From assembly GCA_947568835.1 (NCBI GenBank), contig OX387611.1, positions 11,097,850-11,161,849 on the forward strand: a DNA stretch of 64,000 nt, written 5' to 3'. The notes beneath the pieces were generated by a model. It worked only from the letters and a program-made list of their open reading frames with translations, was not told where the DNA came from and did no database searches. The stretch is from Protonemura montana. Its lineage: Eukaryota > Arthropoda > Insecta > Plecoptera > Nemouridae. The first letter of the stretch is position 1. Each line of letters opens with the position of its first letter. Of the stretch, positions 23,721 to 35,379 are shown in pieces. A program made the translations under genes and the position numbers.

Positions 23721-23877
23721 TTTTTCCTATGGTTTTAGCTATTTTATATGCTGGTGCACCTATATGATAACGACAAAACACCACGGTTACCAATTTTCAA
23801 ATAAATAAATTGTTTGGTAAGCTTAAATTATCTGAAGACAATTTTTAGCAAGTCCGAAAATGTCGTGTATTTTTGGT

Positions 23878-24122
23878 GCCGCCCTTCCGAAGGACGGTAC
23901 AACGCGAACAACAGGATTCTTCCACAAATCCTTGCTGTCGAGAGGTTGATAAGCAAGGCGAGTGAAGTTTCTGCACTAACATTCATCCCTCCAACCTCTC
24001 TCCCGAACAGAACTGGTCATGTTTATGATGGTCACCCATCCAATACCTGACCCATCGCAGTGTTGCTTAACTTCGGTGATCTAACGAGAACCGGTGTTTC
24101 CAACACGACAAACCGTTCGGCC
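23878..24122 (-). mobile_element. 5S-SINE head-side fragment
   Basis: On the minus strand the head (CCGAACGGTTTG, then the 5S-like core) and part of the body are present; the 3' half is missing. It sits at the same position of block P as the SINE at 14180-14708, so it may be a duplicate of that insertion. Confidence 0.7.
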
Positions 24123-24746
24123 ACACAATAACTGATATCATATCAAAAAACACAAATCAAACTTATCGCTCAATACATTCCTGGCAGCCGCGAGCTCAGT
24201 GGGGGCACATTTATGTTATCCACTTAAACTAAATTTTTTAAAGAGAAAATTTATCGAAAATGTATTAAAAAATTAAGGTTTGCGTAAATTGACACTCAGC
24301 CCAAACGGAAATGCAAACAGAAATATACTTTTGGGTAAAATGACCCCACAAAAGGTCATTGCTATCGCAGGTCCTAAAATGAAAGAAAAAAGGAAATTGC
24401 GCTTACGTAACGCTAGGCATACGTGCTGAAATACGTCAAATAATATATAAATGATATCAGATAATTGCCAGATAATTGTCAGAGACAATCGTGACACATA
24501 TATTCGTGGCCAGCGGATAGGAAGGCGATAATTAGAACGATATCCTGGAATGAACAGGGTCACTTTTAATTGGCCGCATAATCAACAAAAGTGGCCTAAT
24601 TTTCAAAAATAGACTACAAAATATTGTTTTTAATGCGTAGTCACTTCGAAGAATACCTGTTAATTTTATTTTCTAATAAAAGCAAACCTTAATGGATTTA
24701 AAAGAAAACTGTCTCTTTAGTTCTGTACTGTAATTCTCTTGTTATA
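24123..24746 (+). repeat. Block P, copy 2 (inverted relative to copy 1)
   Basis: Reverse complement of copy 1: ACACAATAACTGATATCATA, AAAATGACCCCACAAAAGGTC and TTTTAATTGGCCGC. It leads directly into exon X sequence through CTCTTGTTATAG. Confidence 0.7.
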
Positions 24747-24917
24747 GACGTGTTCATCACCGGCTACTTGCAAATGTCGACAATTACTTTAAACCTAGCA
24801 GATCAAAAACAATCTCTCGAATTTCACTCGAAAATCTCTCGAAGAATCGCTGACAGCCGCATCCGATTTGATACGCGCTCTAAGATCCAAAATAACCTCT
24901 TGGGATCCAAAGATTGA
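24747..24917 (+). pseudogene. Exon X, truncated copy (unidentified gene)
   Basis: After an acceptor-like CTCTTGTTATAG the plus strand reads VFITGYLQMSTITLNLADQK and continues to about residue 55, where a minus-strand SINE interrupts it. The homologous copy at 35380 runs further. No domain was recognised. The piece cannot encode a complete exon here. Confidence 0.5.
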
Positions 24918-25362
24918 TGTGTGGTGTTTAACGACGCAATGTGATGACAACTGACCCTGCGGCAATGGTAGAATGGCGTCGGTGAATAAGAGGATGATGA
25001 TGAGGATGGTGATGAACCTAGCCTGGTCTAGAAGGTAGAAGGAGAAACCCGATGCCGGCACGCAGCCTAGCCCTGTCGAAGAGCACCAAGGGGCCCACCG
25101 GCTTAACATCCTTCGGAAGGACGGTACAAATCAAACAGTGGGATTCCTCAACAACACCAAGCTGTCGAGAGGTTGAAAAGCAAAGCGAGTGAAGTTGCTG
25201 TACTAACTTTCATCCCTCCAACCTCTCTCCCGAACAGAACTGGTCATGTTTATGATGGTCACCCATCCAATAAAAGACTCAGCGCAGAGTTGCGTAACTA
25301 CAATGATATCACAAAAACCGGTGTTTCCAACACGCCAAACCGTTCGGTGGTGGAGTTGAAGG
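24918..25362 (-). mobile_element. 5S-rRNA-derived SINE interrupting exon X
   Basis: Minus-strand member with tail, simple tract, body and a single, somewhat diverged 5S-like head ending CAAACCGTTCGGTGG. It has replaced or displaced the end of the exon X copy. Confidence 0.75.
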
Positions 25363-25480
25363 GGAAGAGGTGGGGATGAGTTCGGAGAAGGGTGCTTGCT
25401 ATTTGAGTAAAAGTGAAGGTGAGGGTTAAGATATTGTAAGTGATAAAACGTTTACAACGATAAATGTCGGTAAATTTAAG
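25363..25480 (-). mobile_element. Short LINE remnant shared with 36.1 kb
   Basis: The stretch (AGTTCGGAGAAGGGTGCTTG, then AAACGTTTACAACGATAAATG) is collinear with 36085-36220. There it is continuous with a minus-strand LINE C-terminal fragment. Confidence 0.5.
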
Positions 25481-25805
25481 TCACGCTCAAATTGATGAAT
25501 GATATTGTTCGGACAGACTTTTTCTTCCAGCCAACTCGAGAACCGAAGAGTAACATCAAAGTGGAGTGCTCGTCGTGTAACGATCCACAGGACTCGTGGA
25601 CCGCTGACTTATGCTAAATGGACGCGATTACGTATGGCTTGTGTCATGTGACCTCACCAATCGTAGCGTAACGCGAGTATTTATTTATAAGTACACGGAC
25701 TCTGATAAGGAGACTAGGGAGAGAAACAATCGTTTACCTGTTAAGCGCTTCGCTGTCGTCCGCCATATTAGTTATGATTGCCGCTACGTCGCTAGCGTTC
25801 GCAAA

Positions 25806-25937
25806 ATGGCGACAGGATTTCGGCAACAAATTCTGTTTTTATCGGGTTGTATCGCCTCCATCTTCCTTTTCTGGGTGAACCAGGGAACAAAATCAGACGA
25901 TTTATTCTTTAATGGGAGTTTAATTAGAGTTAATTAG
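25806..25937 (+). CDS. Possible signal-peptide first exon of an unidentified gene
   Basis: An ATG in good context (CAAAATGGCG) opens a frame MATGFRQQILFLSGC followed by IASIFLFW, which looks like a secretory signal peptide. TGGGTGAAC after the Trp codon could be a splice donor. The surrounding 300 bp is less AT-rich than its neighbours. A degenerate relative lies near 4870-4945 with no intact start. No downstream exon could be attached, so this may be chance. Confidence 0.25.
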   Translation: MATGFRQQILFLSGCIASIFLFWVNQGTKSDDLFFNGSLIRVN

Positions 25938-25941
25938 AGTT

Positions 25942-25981
25942 AGACAAACAATCTGCGTGCACGCACGCAGATTGTTTGTCT
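25942..25981. repeat. Perfect 40-bp hairpin at a LINE 5' junction
   Basis: Two 19-bp arms (AGACAAACAATCTGCGTGC and its exact reverse complement) are separated by 2 nt. The right arm is the first sequence of the LINE fragment that follows. Confidence 0.85.
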
Positions 25982-26502
25982 TGCAAAAACGAAGTGTGCG
26001 ACACCTGGTCAAAGCTAGTTTTAACCCGTGTGCCAAGATATTTTATAAGGATTCATGTAGACCTCATTTTATAAAACTGAACCTTCTGACATTACCTTGT
26101 ATGTATATTTTCTCAACCATTATGTATCTAAGGCAGAATCGTAGTGAATTATGGAATGGACAACCGCATCAGTATAACACGAGGAATGTTAACCTAATAA
26201 TTGGTGGCAATTTAGAAATCAAAAACCATACTAATTCGAAGGGACCAATTGATATGGGAGTAAAAATGTACAATACCCTTCCTTCCTACATAAAAGAAAT
26301 CACAGGTGGGAGTTTTAAAACAAAACTAAGGTCCTTTTTAGTACAGCAATGTTTCTATTCAATTGACGAGTTTCTGCGTTTTAAAGTATAAATCCTGATT
26401 TGTATAGTATATGATGTGATATTTGTATACTATGATGACTGTCTACATAACATTTTATGTTGAACTGGACAATAAACAATAAATAAAAAAATAAATAAAA
26501 AA
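25962..26502 (+). mobile_element. 5'-truncated LINE, C-terminal fragment with tail
   Basis: The frame 25957-26391 encodes FVLQKRSVRHLVKAS, CRPHFIKLNLLTLPCMYIF, NTRNVNL and GVKMYNTLPSYIKE. This is the region after the polymerase domain typical of Jockey-like LINEs. It ends in an A-rich tail with repeated AATAAATAAA (26466-26502). A SINE body follows. Confidence 0.8.
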
Positions 26503-26504
26503 AT

Positions 26505-26690
26505 GGATGATCATGAGATTGATGATGAACCAATCCAAGCATAGAAGAGAGGTGAAAAAATCAAGAGCCGGCATGTAGCCCACTTTTCTGGAAAAGCACC
26601 AAGGGAACCATCAGCTAAATTTCTTTTTCAAAGGACGGTACAACGCGATCTTTAGGATTCCTCCACAAGTCGAAGCTGTATAAGAATGTT
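26505..26690 (-). mobile_element. 5S-SINE fragment
   Basis: Minus-strand body portion (AAGCATAGAAGAGAGG, AAGGACGGTACAACGCG), diverged, without head or tail. It resembles the fragment at 5405-5565. Confidence 0.55.
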
Positions 26691-26877
26691 TAAGAATGTT
26701 AAGGTCGAAAGTGTATAAGATAAAATAGGGAATTAATTTAAAAAAAAAAGCTTAAACAGTTTTGTATAAAATATGTAATCAAATTTTATCAATTTTCAAT
26801 TTTATCATCAATTTTATCATCAATATCATCAATTTTATCAATTTTATGACTTTTGATGACATCATTAACGATTTCCT

Positions 26878-26976
26878 TTCTATGCTAGGTTGGATTCATC
26901 GTCATCATCATCATCAACCTCTCATTCACAGACGCCACTGTAAAAACAGTGCGTCGTTAAACACCACATATTAATC
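26878..26976 (+). mobile_element. 5S-SINE 3' tail fragment
   Basis: CTATGCTAGGTTGGATTCATC, a CATCATCATC tract and GTGCGTCGTTAAACACCAC mark the 3' end of the SINE. It joins exon X remnant sequence in the same way as the fragment at 13352-13520, so the two junctions are probably homologous. Confidence 0.65.
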
Positions 26977-26977
26977 T

Positions 26978-27638
26978 TTGGATCTTAAGTGGTTATTTTA
27001 GAGCTAAGAGCGCGTATCAGCTCGGCTGCGGCTGTCAGCGATTCGTCGAAATCGATTATTTAAAATCAATCAAAATTTGCCGGCACTGTTATTAAAGAAA
27101 AACCAAATTAACACGTAATTTTCGAAGTAACTAAACATTAGAAACGATTTTTGGTCATCTCTTATTGAAAATAAGCTTTTTTTGTGGATATCGCGGCCGA
27201 TTGAAAGTGACGCCGCTCATTCCAGGTAATCCTTTTAATCACCGCCTTCCTATCCGTTCACCACGATTTCAGTGTTATTAAGGTCTCTGAATTCAAGGTG
27301 GCAATTATCTGATAGCATTTCTATATTTTCTTACTTATTTCGGCACTTCTAACCTACGAAACCTTATTGCAATTTCCTTTTCTATTTCATTTTATGATCC
27401 TTGCTTTTAATGACCTTTTGCGGGGTCATTTTACCCAAAAGTATGTTTCAGTTTTCATCTTCGTTTAGGCTGTGTGTCAATTTTCGTCAACCCTTTAATA
27501 CATTTTCGATCAATTTTTCTTTAAAACATTTAGTTTAAGTGGATACCATAGATGTGCCCCACAGCGCTCGCGGCTGCCATGACTGTTCTGAGCGATTAGT
27601 TTAATCTGTGTTTTGTGATATGATATCAGTTATTGTGC
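26978..27638 (-). repeat. Block P with exon X remnant, copy 3
   Basis: Collinear with copy 1 (13522-14167), including the exon X scrap and the right end AGTTATTGTGCAACCAGG. The SINE found there in copy 1 is absent here, so this is the empty target site. Confidence 0.7.
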
Positions 27639-28864
27639 AACCAGGAAAAAGAATCCACTCTACAATCATAATAAGGAACCATTTGCTTATTTTAAGGCAT
27701 GGAATGTACTTAATGGATTAAGCTTAACGTTTGCAGAAAGAAAATTGCAATAAAAATCTTTAAAGAACCCAAAAAACACAGCAGTTAAAATTTAAACGAA
27801 GTAAAATGACATAAGATCTATATTTCTGGTTTATATAAGTCATCATAGCCAGTGGCGGCTCGTGAGTGTTTTTCTAGGAGGGGCTGTATTACAATCAAAA
27901 ACCTCCTATCCCCACCCCACTCGACACCAAAAATCAGCGACATTTTCGGACACGCTAATAATTGTCTTCAGATTTTTTAAGCTGACCAAAGTATTCATTT
28001 ATTTGAATATCGGTAACCGCGGTGTTTAGTCGTTAAAATATGGGTTGAATTTTTATCTTTACTAGTTTATAGACACAAGGTCATGGCGGTAATGTGTAAA
28101 AAAGGTGTATGCCTGCCTATTTTAAGTTTTTCTATCTTTGCTTCAAGTAGCAAACGAACAATTTTATAACTCGCTGACAAATAGCAAACTAATCGTATGT
28201 TAATTACGAAACGGATCTCTGAAATACCGGCCCTAAGAGTGCTAAATCTCCGCCACATTGCCAGAAAATATTAATTTATTTTGTAAAATGTAGCTAGTTG
28301 ATTTTAAATTTATTTTTATTTTTAAGGACACAAAACAATATTTTATTCAAAGGGGCTCAAAGCCCTATCTCCATCTATCACAGGGATGTTGCTCTTACCA
28401 ATTGAGCTATTTTGACCCATCTATATTTGAGGGGATTTTAGTGCATTTGATAAGGATGACAGATCTCCAAGGAGTAGAACCAAGAGGTTGTGAATACTCA
28501 CAGTCATTCTGATTCTAGTGACGCTATACCATGTCATAACCATTCAATCACGAGTAACTTCAAATTTACGTTCGATCCGTTTTCTGCTTAAATAAACCTG
28601 GTTAACGTTGCAAATGCTTGCAATAGGCAAAGTTTTCTACACTAAGCATCTCTCAAAAACAGGAACCCAGTAAATTGGTGCTGAAACAAACTATTTTCAA
28701 CTTGCATTTTATGAAAGTTATCAATGATTGATATTTTCATTACAAATAGCAAGAACGTTTCATTCATTGGAAACATAAATTTAGGAAAATTTATACCTTA
28801 TGCACTTATGAAATTTGTATAATATAAAAGCTCAATCATAAAATAAAGTGCTTGGGCACCTACA
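27639..28864 (+). repeat. Upstream duplicated block of receptor C
   Basis: Aligns with the upstream regions of B and D (GCCAGTGGCGGCTCGTGAGTG near 27850). It includes a minus-strand tRNA-like segment at about 28350-28418. No gene recognised. Confidence 0.6.
28350..28418 (-). repeat. tRNA-like element
   Basis: On the minus strand: ATAGCTCAATTGGTAAGAGC with a diverged B-box region. Same family as 2252 and 4059. The B box is degraded, so it is probably not expressed. Confidence 0.45.
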
Positions 28865-29081
28865 CCTTTAAAATCCAAATTAAAATTCATTACACCGGCT
28901 TTTCTTGGAATAAGCCAATTCATAAAGCGATCATTTTAATATGGAAGTAATCGCAATGTAACCGTCGCTGTTATCACCTCGGCAAAATTTCAGGCTAAAA
29001 GCGAAGAAAATAATACTTCGCAATCACTAGCGGAGAAACATACACGTATGCTAGTTCGTACGCATTTTTTGCAATCCAAAA
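28865..29081 (+). promoter_or_regulatory. Conserved upstream block of receptor C (candidate promoter)
   Basis: Same conserved elements as upstream of B (GTCGCTGTTATCACCTCGG, GGCTAAAAGCGAAG, CACGTATGCTAGTTCG), ending just before the 28-nt first exon. Confidence 0.5.
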
Positions 29082-29424
29082 ATGTTCTTCAAGCTGGTGC
29101 TTGTAATTGGTAAGCTTTTTAAAAATCTTATATTTTTTCCTTGTGTATGCTTAAGTATTTTGGATGACAGGATTTAGTGGGTCGGTGGATATTTTTGATT
29201 GTGTCCATATAAACAATTACATATAAATTGGCAACTAGTGTCGTTCGTTTATTATATATTCGTTTTGATTTTATTTTGTAGTAAAAAGACACGTGGATAA
29301 GAGGTATGAAAGTAGTTTGCACTTAACAGGTTTTCTGGGTTAATCTCGTTAACACTAAAAAAAAAACCCGTAATATATTCGACCAGCTGCCCCAGTGCGC
29401 TTCGAATGTGAACTGGAGGCGATC

Positions 29425-30562
29425 TTGATGTTCGACTGTGCATGTGACTCTGTCCCAGTGCAACTTTCACGTGTTCGACTGGGCATGTGACTCTGCCCCA
29501 GTGCAACTTTCACGTGTTCGACTGGGCATGTGTCTCTGCTCCAGTGCAACTTTCACGTGTTCGACTGGGCATGTGACTCTGTCCCAGTGCAACTTTCACG
29601 TGTTCGACTGGGCATGTGACTCTGCCCCATTGCAACTTTCACGTGTTCGACTGGGCATGTGACTCTGTCCCAGTGCAACTTTCACGTGTTCGACTGGGCA
29701 TGTGACTCTGCCCCAGTGCAACTTTCACGTGTTCGACTGGGCATGTGACTCTGTCCCAGTGCAACTTTCACGTGTTCGACTGGGCATGTGACTCTGTCCC
29801 AGTGCAACTTTCACGTGTTCGACTGGGCATGTGACTCTGTCCCAGTGCAACTTTCACGTGTTCGACTGGGCATGTGACTCTGCCTCAGTGCAACTTTCAC
29901 GTGTTCGACTGGGCATGTGACTCTGCCCCAGTGCAACATTCACGTGTTCGACTGGGCATGTGACTCTGTCCCAGTGCAACTTTCACGTGTTCGACTGGGC
30001 ATGTGACTCTGTCCCAGTGCAACTTTCACGTGTTCGACTGGGCATGTGACTCTGCCCCAGTGCAACTTTCACGTGTTCGACTGGGCATGTGACTCTGTCC
30101 CAGTGCAACTTTCACGTGTTCGACTGGGCATGTGACTCTGTCCCAGTGCAACTTTCACTTGTTCGACTGGGCATGTGACTCTGTCCCAGTGCAACTTTCA
30201 CGTGTTCGACTGGGCATGTGACTCTGCCCCAGTGCAACTTTCACGTGTTTGACTGGGCATGTGACTCTGTCCCAGTGCAACTTTCACGTGTTCGACTGGG
30301 CATGTGACTCTGTCCCAGTGCAACTTTCACGTGTTCGACGGGCATGTGACTCTGTCCCAGTGCAACTTTCACGTGTTCGACTGGACATGTGACTCTGTCC
30401 CAGTGCAACTTTCACGTGTTCGACTGGGCATGTGACTCTGCCCCAGTGCAACTTTCACGTGTTCGACTGGACATGTGACTCTGTCCCAGTGCAACTTTCA
30501 CGTGTTCGACTGGGCATGCGACTCTGTCCCAGTGCAACTTTCACGTAGTCGACTGGCAAAGT
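29425..30562 (+). repeat. 43-bp minisatellite, about 26 units, intron 1 of paralog C
   Basis: Same unit and orientation as in B, with the same 5' flank (CAGCTGCCCCAGTGCGCTTC) and 3' flank (TCGGGTCACTCCCAGTGCAC). One unit lacks a base or two (TTCGACGGGC near 30337). Confidence 0.96.
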
Positions 30563-31032
30563 TGCTCACTCTCGGGTCACTCCCAGTGCACTTTATTTGC
30601 ACAGATAATTTGTACGGTGCAATTGAAAAACAAAAAAATACACTGACAGCTAGTGATCACGTAATCTGGTGGGTGAGTTCTCGCTCGGAGCTGGTGTTAA
30701 CCACGTGAAGATCATGACTTCATCGAGAAATTTTAAAACCGCCCTAATCCAAGCCTGTCGCAAGTTTCAGTGTTGACTTGTAATTTAGCGCAATACATGG
30801 CCGCTTTTTTGTGTACGTTTGTTTCAGATCAGATAATTTTAAAGGAGAATAGTAAGCGTTTTTCTAAACCAGTCTAGGAGGTTGTCTGAGTTGCAGCAAG
30901 AACAATTAAAGAGTGTTCAAGATGACATACCCACGTGACATGGTTTAAAAACCATTCGCTTTTGCACAATACCAAATGGCTCTAAAATCGACACTAGCTC
31001 TAAAATCGACTTTGAATAAAAACCAAATAGAG

Positions 31033-31435
31033 AACACTTGGCGTATTAGAAACACCATTTATCGTGAGACCACCTAAGGTAAGCAACACTGCGCATGGTC
31101 AGGTATTGGTGTAGTGACCATCATGCACATGACCTGTTCTGTTTAGGATAGATGGTAGAGCAAAATCATTCGCATCACTATCAACCTCTCGACAGAATGG
31201 ATTTGTGGAGTGATCCTGCAGTTAGAGTTGTACCGTCCTTCGGAATAGACATGAAGCCGTTAGTCCCTTCGGTGCTATTCGATACGAGAAGGATACGTAC
31301 CGTCGTCCGTTTTTCCTTTCTTCCCTCTAGAGTAAGTTAGGTTAATTATCGTCATCCATTTTTTTATCAACCCCATTAGACCTGTGCCACTGGAACCATT
31401 GTAAGAAAAATGCGACGTAAACACAATAATTAATC
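31033..31435 (+). mobile_element. Old 5S-SINE in intron 1 of paralog C
   Basis: Nearly identical to the copy at 18385-18785 in receptor B, at the same intronic position. It is an orthologous duplicate, not a new insertion. Confidence 0.7.
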
Positions 31436-33518
31436 GGAACTGTTCTGTTTTTGAAACTATTTCAGTAATGCACCTGCGAACAACAGCAGCAGTTATCAAC
31501 GCCAATCCAATTAAATGCATTAATTCGTACCACACACAAAATGAGCCTGGAATTAAAGTTACCTCTGAAGAAGGCCTCAGTTGGAAGGAAATGAACCAAC
31601 TTTGTAACACAATGCAACCAGGCTACTCTTTGGCAACACAGTTTGAGAGTCTTAAAGCCGAAGAAATGGCGTTGTGTCCGAAAGGCAGCTTACTCCCGAT
31701 TGGGAAAGTGAACGAGAATAATACTGTATTTTGGTCAAACAGTGAGATAAAACAAAACCAGGTAAAATAAATTTAATTGCATAACTTACCTTTCCTGTAA
31801 ATATTTGAAGTAATTTAAGATACCGAATATTCTTTAAACATTAAAAGTATGACCATGATGATAGCACCATTATCAGATAATGCATAGCAGAAAATATCGG
31901 GTAAAGACTAATAGTTAAAATAATTTGTGAATTGCCTCCTTCAAATTGTATAAGAACTGATAAATGCTTGGAATCAGATTAATAACACATTTTTTGCCAA
32001 TTTTTCCAAATTGTATAAGTGTTTGGACTAAATCTAATCTTACACAAACATTTATTTTCTTTAGACACAAAGTCCATGTGGAAATCTTTCTTTAGCTATT
32101 GAACAGAACGCTAACGAAGAAGATATTTACTGTGAACTTAACTGGCCAGATTTGAAGCCAATCGTGGCTGCAAAAGACGCTAAATACAACTGTGGCATCT
32201 GCCAAATGGCAACTCGATTCAATGTCATCACCCAAACAGTATATCCGCCGCACAACAACTCTATATACGCTTATGACATCGAACTAGTCAGTCATGACAG
32301 CGTCGACCACATCGGCCTCGTGGCGAACGGCAGCGACCATTAGGCAGCTGGATGTCTTTCATTCAGGTTTCATTCTCAAGAGACGAATCTTATTCGTTAG
32401 CAGACGAAGATGACTACGTCGACATTGCGTTTACGCCAGTTTTTCGCTCGCCTACGCTACGCGGCAAATGCGCAGAGAGAGATTTTGCTTCTGACGAATG
32501 GCTAGAAGGTAACTGTCGTATTCTAAAGTCATCACGTGACAATATGCTTGTTTGTCGATGTCAAAAAATGCACCAAGAACCGACAATGGTCTCCGCATTG
32601 TTTATTATTTACGGATTTGATGCAAGTTTAAGCACCTACCTAGCGAGCAACAAAACTCTTATCATTGTCATAGTATTTGTCTGCATTATTTCTGCTCTTG
32701 GCCTGGTCAGTGTCATTTTTACTGCAGTTGGTTTTCCTGATTGGAGAAAGGATCAAGGTCACCAGATTTTCCTTCAAATGATAGCCGCACTCACTGTCAA
32801 TCTTTTCATTGGATTTCTTAATAATTTCAGTAGTATTGATACGAAAAGTGTTGCTTGTGTTGCTATTGGCGTTGTCAGGCATTACTCCTTTCTGGCCATG
32901 TTCTTTTGGATGATGATTCTGTCCGGTTTGCAAGTTAAACGGCTTACTACTATTTCTGGCAACAAGACAGTAAACCATCTGGTATTGAAAGCATCTGCGA
33001 TAGCTTGGGGATTTCCTTTTATTCCAATCATTATTCTTTTAAGCTTGGATGTTGGATATTACAGGTCAGAATTGTCCAACAGAGGTTACTGCTATCCGGA
33101 AGGTTTTGCCTTCGAAGCTACCGTGCAAGCACCTGCTGGCGTGATCCTGATTGCTAACTTGTTTATCTTTATGATGATTCTGAACCACATCTATGGTTGG
33201 ATCAAATGTGGTCAAACGATAGAAGTTCGCAAACATACCAATGACCGTGCAGAACAGCTTCGTCGCTTGAGTACTAGCATCTTTATCTTCTTCTTGTTTG
33301 GCTTTACTTGGCTGTTTCACTTTCTTTCTGAGGAGGGAATAATCAACAGCGAGTTTTTGTTTGAGTTTTTGTTCCTTATCACTGCTTCTTTTCATTTGTT
33401 TATGCTTTCGTTCTTCTTCATTCTTCTTAACAAAAACACTAAGACGCTTTGGAAACAGGCGTTCGGCTCCATGAAGATGAAACAGACCAATTCCACTGTT
33501 AGGCAAAGTAACAATTAA

Positions 33519-34064
33519 AAGGTGTCCATGCTCTTTTCAGCAAACCATCGCAAGCAATTACAATCAGACAATTTTGCTCTTGGAAACAAAATATTTTTGT
33601 AAATATTTCGACCTTCGGAGGTTTTTTTTTGTGTTTAGTTTTCTTTCAATTCCTTGCGGGTGTCTTTATATGATTTTTTAAAAATATTCTTATGATTTGA
33701 CCACTATTTTTGAAGTGGGTTTTGAATTCTTATTGAAGAACAACTTAATTTCCTAACAATTCGTTGCTGCTTGTACCTGCTTTTTTATCAAAGGTCAAAG
33801 CAGTCCTGACAATTTTTTGATAAAATTGAAGATGAAGATGGCAAGAGGTTTAGTAAAGATAAAAGGTTTAGAAAATATAAAGTTAGAGGTTAGATTAAAT
33901 AGACATGAGTCGATAAACCAGTATACCAATGTATTCTTAGTTAAAAAGTGATATTGTAATGCAATAGGTACATAACTTGTATCTCGGCGTAAGATTATTT
34001 TACGATAACATATAGCGTGTGAATTCTAAGTGGTAAAGTACAATATTACTGTTTACTTGACTGT
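33519..34064. other. 3' flank of receptor C
   Basis: Shares GCAAACCATCGCAAGCAATTA with B, and GTCCTGACAATTTTTTGATAA and ATAGACATGAGTC with the downstream flank of D and, in reverse, of A (6000-6260). No gene seen. Confidence 0.45.
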
Positions 34065-34250
34065 GTACCTGGTTGTTTCACTTCCCTTCCAAGGAGGAAA
34101 TAATTAATAGCGAGTTTTGTGTTCCTTATCACTGCTTCTTTTCGTTTGTTGATGCTTTTGTTCTTCTTTATTCTTCTTGACAAAAACACTAGAACTGTTT
34201 TTGAAGAAGTCGTTTGGCTTAGCTTGAAAATGAATAAAAGCTTTTATGAG
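34065..34250 (+). pseudogene. Relic of receptor exon 4 (C-terminal end)
   Basis: TGGTTGTTTCACTTCCCTTC, GTTCCTTATCACTGCTTCTTT and TTCTTCTTGACAAAAACACT match the TM6-TM7 and tail coding part of the receptor exon, with indels. It is a decayed extra copy downstream of paralog C. Confidence 0.7.
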
Positions 34251-34264
34251 AACCAGTTGTAAAG

Positions 34265-34565
34265 ACGAATCATTTGTGAAGACATCTCAAGACTTTTTAT
34301 TTATGGTCAAAAGAATGAAAATTACGAAGAAAGATACATGCTGGTTAGTTTGGATTTTGTTGGACTATTTAGTAACATTCCGTTTAACGAAACGATAAGA
34401 ATTTTGAAGACAAATAGTGTGATGTTTTGGTTACCAATAACTTTGACAAATTTTATAGAGGAGTATTTGTAGTGCAATTATTTCTTATGGAATGGTCGTA
34501 TCAATTATCAGAAAGAAGGAATAGCAACGGGGTTACCTTCATCTCCAGTAGCCAGAAATAACAGA
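34265..34565 (+). mobile_element. Penelope-like reverse-transcriptase relic
   Basis: The plus strand encodes, in broken frames, LVSLDFVGLFSNIPFNETI and later GIATGLPSSPVARN. These correspond to the motifs preceding and including the AMGSPLSP region of Penelope-like elements. It is collinear with 44945-45240. Confidence 0.65.
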
Positions 34566-34689
34566 ACATCAACCAGAAAAAAAGTTCTGACGGAATCTTA
34601 TTTTTTTATTTTAAACTGCGATCGACGTTGAGCCAGTTTGGGTTTTTTAGTGTTTTTTTTTTATTCCGATTTTCTGTGTGCAAACGTTC

Positions 34690-35379
34690 AGCTTAAACCA
34701 CAAAATAAATTCCAAGCCTTACAATAAGCAAATGGTTTCTCATTTTGATTGTAAAATGGATCCTTTTTCCTGGTTGCACAATAACTGATGTCATATCACA
34801 AAACACAGATCAATCTAATCACTCAGAAAACTGACGCAGCCACAAGCGCAGTTGGGGCACATGTATGGTATTCACTTAAATCAAATAAAAAAATATATAT
34901 TGAAAATGTATTAAAAAAACTAGGGTTTACGAAAATTGACACACAGCCTAAACGAAGATGCACACAAAAACATGCTTTTCGGTAAAATTACCCCGAAAAA
35001 TGTCATTGAAAGCGCAGATCCTAAAAATAAAATAAAAAAGAATTTTGAAAGGAAATTGCGGTACCGTTTTGTCAGATATAAGTACCGAAATGCGTCAAAT
35101 AATATAAACATTTTGTCAGATAATTGCCACCTTGAAGTCAGAGACGATCGTGACACTGACATTGTGGCAAGCGGATAAGAATTGGCGGTGATTAAAACGA
35201 TGACCTGGAATGAGCAGGGTCACTTTCAAATGGCCGCGATATCCACAAAAGTAGCCTAATTTTCAATAAAAGACTGTAAAACATTGTGAAAAGTTCAGGA
35301 ATGAAAAGTTCAGGAAAACCTTTATTAATTTAACATAAAACTGTCTCTTTATTTCTGTACTGTAATTCTCTTGTTATAG
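34690..35379 (+). repeat. Block P, copy 4
   Basis: Inverted relative to copies 1 and 3, and preceded by the reverse complement of the receptor upstream block (GCAAATGGTTTCTCATTTTGA). It contains CCCCGAAAAATGTCATTGAA and AATGGCCGCGATATCC and leads into exon X. The 80-residue frame at 34936-35178 is not conserved among copies. Confidence 0.65.

Larger units (their letters stand above)
29082..33518 (+). pseudogene. Adhesion-type GPCR paralog C with internal deletion
   Basis: Exon 1 29082-29109 (MFFKLVLVI), exon 2 31466-31761 and exon 3 from 32065 are intact up to 32339. There the sequence jumps from GGCAGCGACC to TTAGGCAGCTGG. By comparison with B, 1069 bp is missing (positions equal to B 19691-20759): the rest of exon 3, intron 3 and the first part of exon 4. 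One extra A lies at the join. The upstream frame stops at once (TAG at 32341-32343). The remaining 388-residue frame 32352-33518 keeps the GPS-like region and all seven TM segments. The normal stop has changed to CAG, adding a short tail. A receptor lacking its ectodomain could be made only from an internal start, so pseudogene is the more likely reading. Confidence 0.85.

Noticed and set aside
32352..33518. Functional ectodomain-less receptor from paralog C
   Set aside because: The frame is intact, but the upstream exons stop just before it and no promoter precedes it; kept as a pseudogene.
34936..35178. 80-codon basic protein in block P
   Set aside because: The frame is not kept in the other four copies of the block, and the opposite strand has an equally long frame.
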